Positions 63,329 through 64,000 of a stretch of 64,000 nt of DNA are shown here, in pieces; position 1 is the first letter of the stretch, and every line of letters begins with the position of its first letter. The notes under the pieces are model-generated. The model was not told the origin of the DNA and searched no databases. It saw nothing but the letters and a program-made list of their open reading frames with translations. This stretch comes from Escherichia marmotae (GTDB taxonomy: Bacteria > Pseudomonadota > Gammaproteobacteria > Enterobacterales > Enterobacteriaceae), in assembly GCF_002900365.1 (NCBI RefSeq), contig NZ_CP025979.1, positions 186,001 through 250,000 on the forward strand. The letters run 5' to 3'. Both the position numbers and the translations under genes were made by a program.

Positions 63329-64000
63329 TTAGCCCATTACTGCCAGAATAATCGGGAAAAGAAATGGTGCAACCAGCGAGGTAATAATCCCGCATAACAC
63401 CAACGCCAGCGAACTAAATGCGCCTTCCTGATAATCCAGCTCGGCACAGCGCGCTGTTCCGAGGGCGTGAGAGGCCGTCCCCATCGCCAGGCCACGCGCT
63501 GCTTTGGTACGAATACGCATCGCATTGAGTAGCGTATGACCAAACACCGCACCCAAAATACCGACAAAAATCACACAAACCGCGCTGATTGCCGGAATAC
63601 CGCCAATACTGCCACCAACGGCCATCGCAATTGGTGTGGTAACCGATTTCGGTAATATTGATGCAGCGATTTCCGGTGAAGCGCCCATCAACAATGCTAC
63701 GCAAGTCCCCGTCACCATCGCGACCACGCTACCGATAAAACAGATAGTGATGATGGATTTCCAGCGCGCGCGGATCTGGTGCAGTTGTTCATATAAAGGA
63801 TAGGCCAGTGCGACCACCGCCGGTTGCAACAGATCGTTTAACACTTCGCTACCTTTAAAGTAGCTGTCGTAAGAGATGCCGGTCAGCATTAAAAAAGGAA
63901 TGATCACCACCATTGCCACCAGCAACGGGTTAAGCAACGGAAACTTATACCGTGTTGCCAGTTTGCGGGCGGCAAAAAAGACAATCAATGTCAGCGGTAA
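63329..64000 (-). CDS. yohK: YohK, LrgB-family membrane protein (partial)
   Basis: This is a LrgB/CidB-type inner-membrane protein with about seven helices, including the conserved LPKSVTTPIAMAVGGSIGGIPA and TASHALGTARCAELD stretches. It ends at 63329 and runs off the window edge at 64000, so the first few codons are missing (K-12 length 231; about 223 are visible). With YohJ (LrgA-type, beyond the edge) it likely forms a small-metabolite or holin-like carrier; its exact substrate is uncertain. Confidence 0.93.
   Translation of the reverse strand, partial: LPLTLIVFFAARKLATRYKFPLLNPLLVAMVVIIPFLMLTGISYDSYFKGSEVLNDLLQPAVVALAYPLYEQLHQIRARWKSIITICFIGSVVAMVTGTCVALLMGASPEIAASILPKSVTTPIAMAVGGSIGGIPAISAVCVIFVGILGAVFGHTLLNAMRIRTKAARGLAMGTASHALGTARCAELDYQEGAFSSLALVLCGIITSLVAPFLFPIILAVMG

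Overview
The window is chromosomal DNA of Escherichia coli or the inseparable Shigella lineage. Nearly every gene matches a known E. coli gene in length and order. The segment is the stretch between ccm and cdd-yohK of the K-12 map, written in the opposite direction. I worked from memory of these families and the K-12 gene order; no search was run.

Layout. 1-3.6 kb: end of the cytochrome c maturation operon (ccmC tail, ccmD-E-F-G), then a deletion fusing the start of ccmH to the middle of narP. 3.7-10.3 kb: proL tRNA, yejM-yejL, yejK, rplY, radD, rsuA. 10.3-19.3 kb: bcr (with an internal in-frame deletion), yejG, the yejABEF peptide importer, pdeN. 19.4-23.8 kb: mepS, lpxT, yeiR, yeiQ. 24.0-29.1 kb: a 5.1 kb block bracketed by IS4 ends and a 12-bp target duplication. 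It carries an IS256-family element, yjgR, a decayed ahr and the leuX tRNA, which in K-12 lie at a distant locus. 29.2-35.5 kb: efpL, yeiW, a dead setB and the fructose PTS operon fruBKA. 35.9-43.5 kb: nucleoside and pseudouridine use (psuK-psuG-psuT, yeiL, rihB, nupX, yeiI). 43.5-54.6 kb: nfo, yeiH/yeiE, lysP, cirA, yeiG, folE-yeiB, galS. 54.8-64 kb: mglBAC, preA-preT, yeiS, sanA, cdd and the start of yohK.

Most of the window is ordinary core genome. Its special interest is a cluster of losses and rearrangements: the ccmH/narP fusion deletion (7-bp microhomology), loss of one transmembrane helix from bcr, a frameshift plus a nonsense codon in setB, a rotted ahr, and the IS4-bracketed import into the efpL terminator. 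Several independent losses in 64 kb fit a lineage under relaxed selection, as in Shigella or enteroinvasive E. coli, but the window alone cannot assign a strain. The cytochrome c pathway is predicted broken, since CcmH is needed for haem attachment, and NarP has lost its DNA-binding half.

I found no CRISPR array, prophage, toxin-antitoxin pair or defence system, and no convincing new multi-gene system. Besides the rearrangements, the best leads are non-coding: a hairpin that would bury the nfo ribosome binding site, a shared leader hairpin before the paralogues psuT and nupX, tandem 18-bp operator-like repeats before psuK, and a perfect palindrome between yeiL and rihB.
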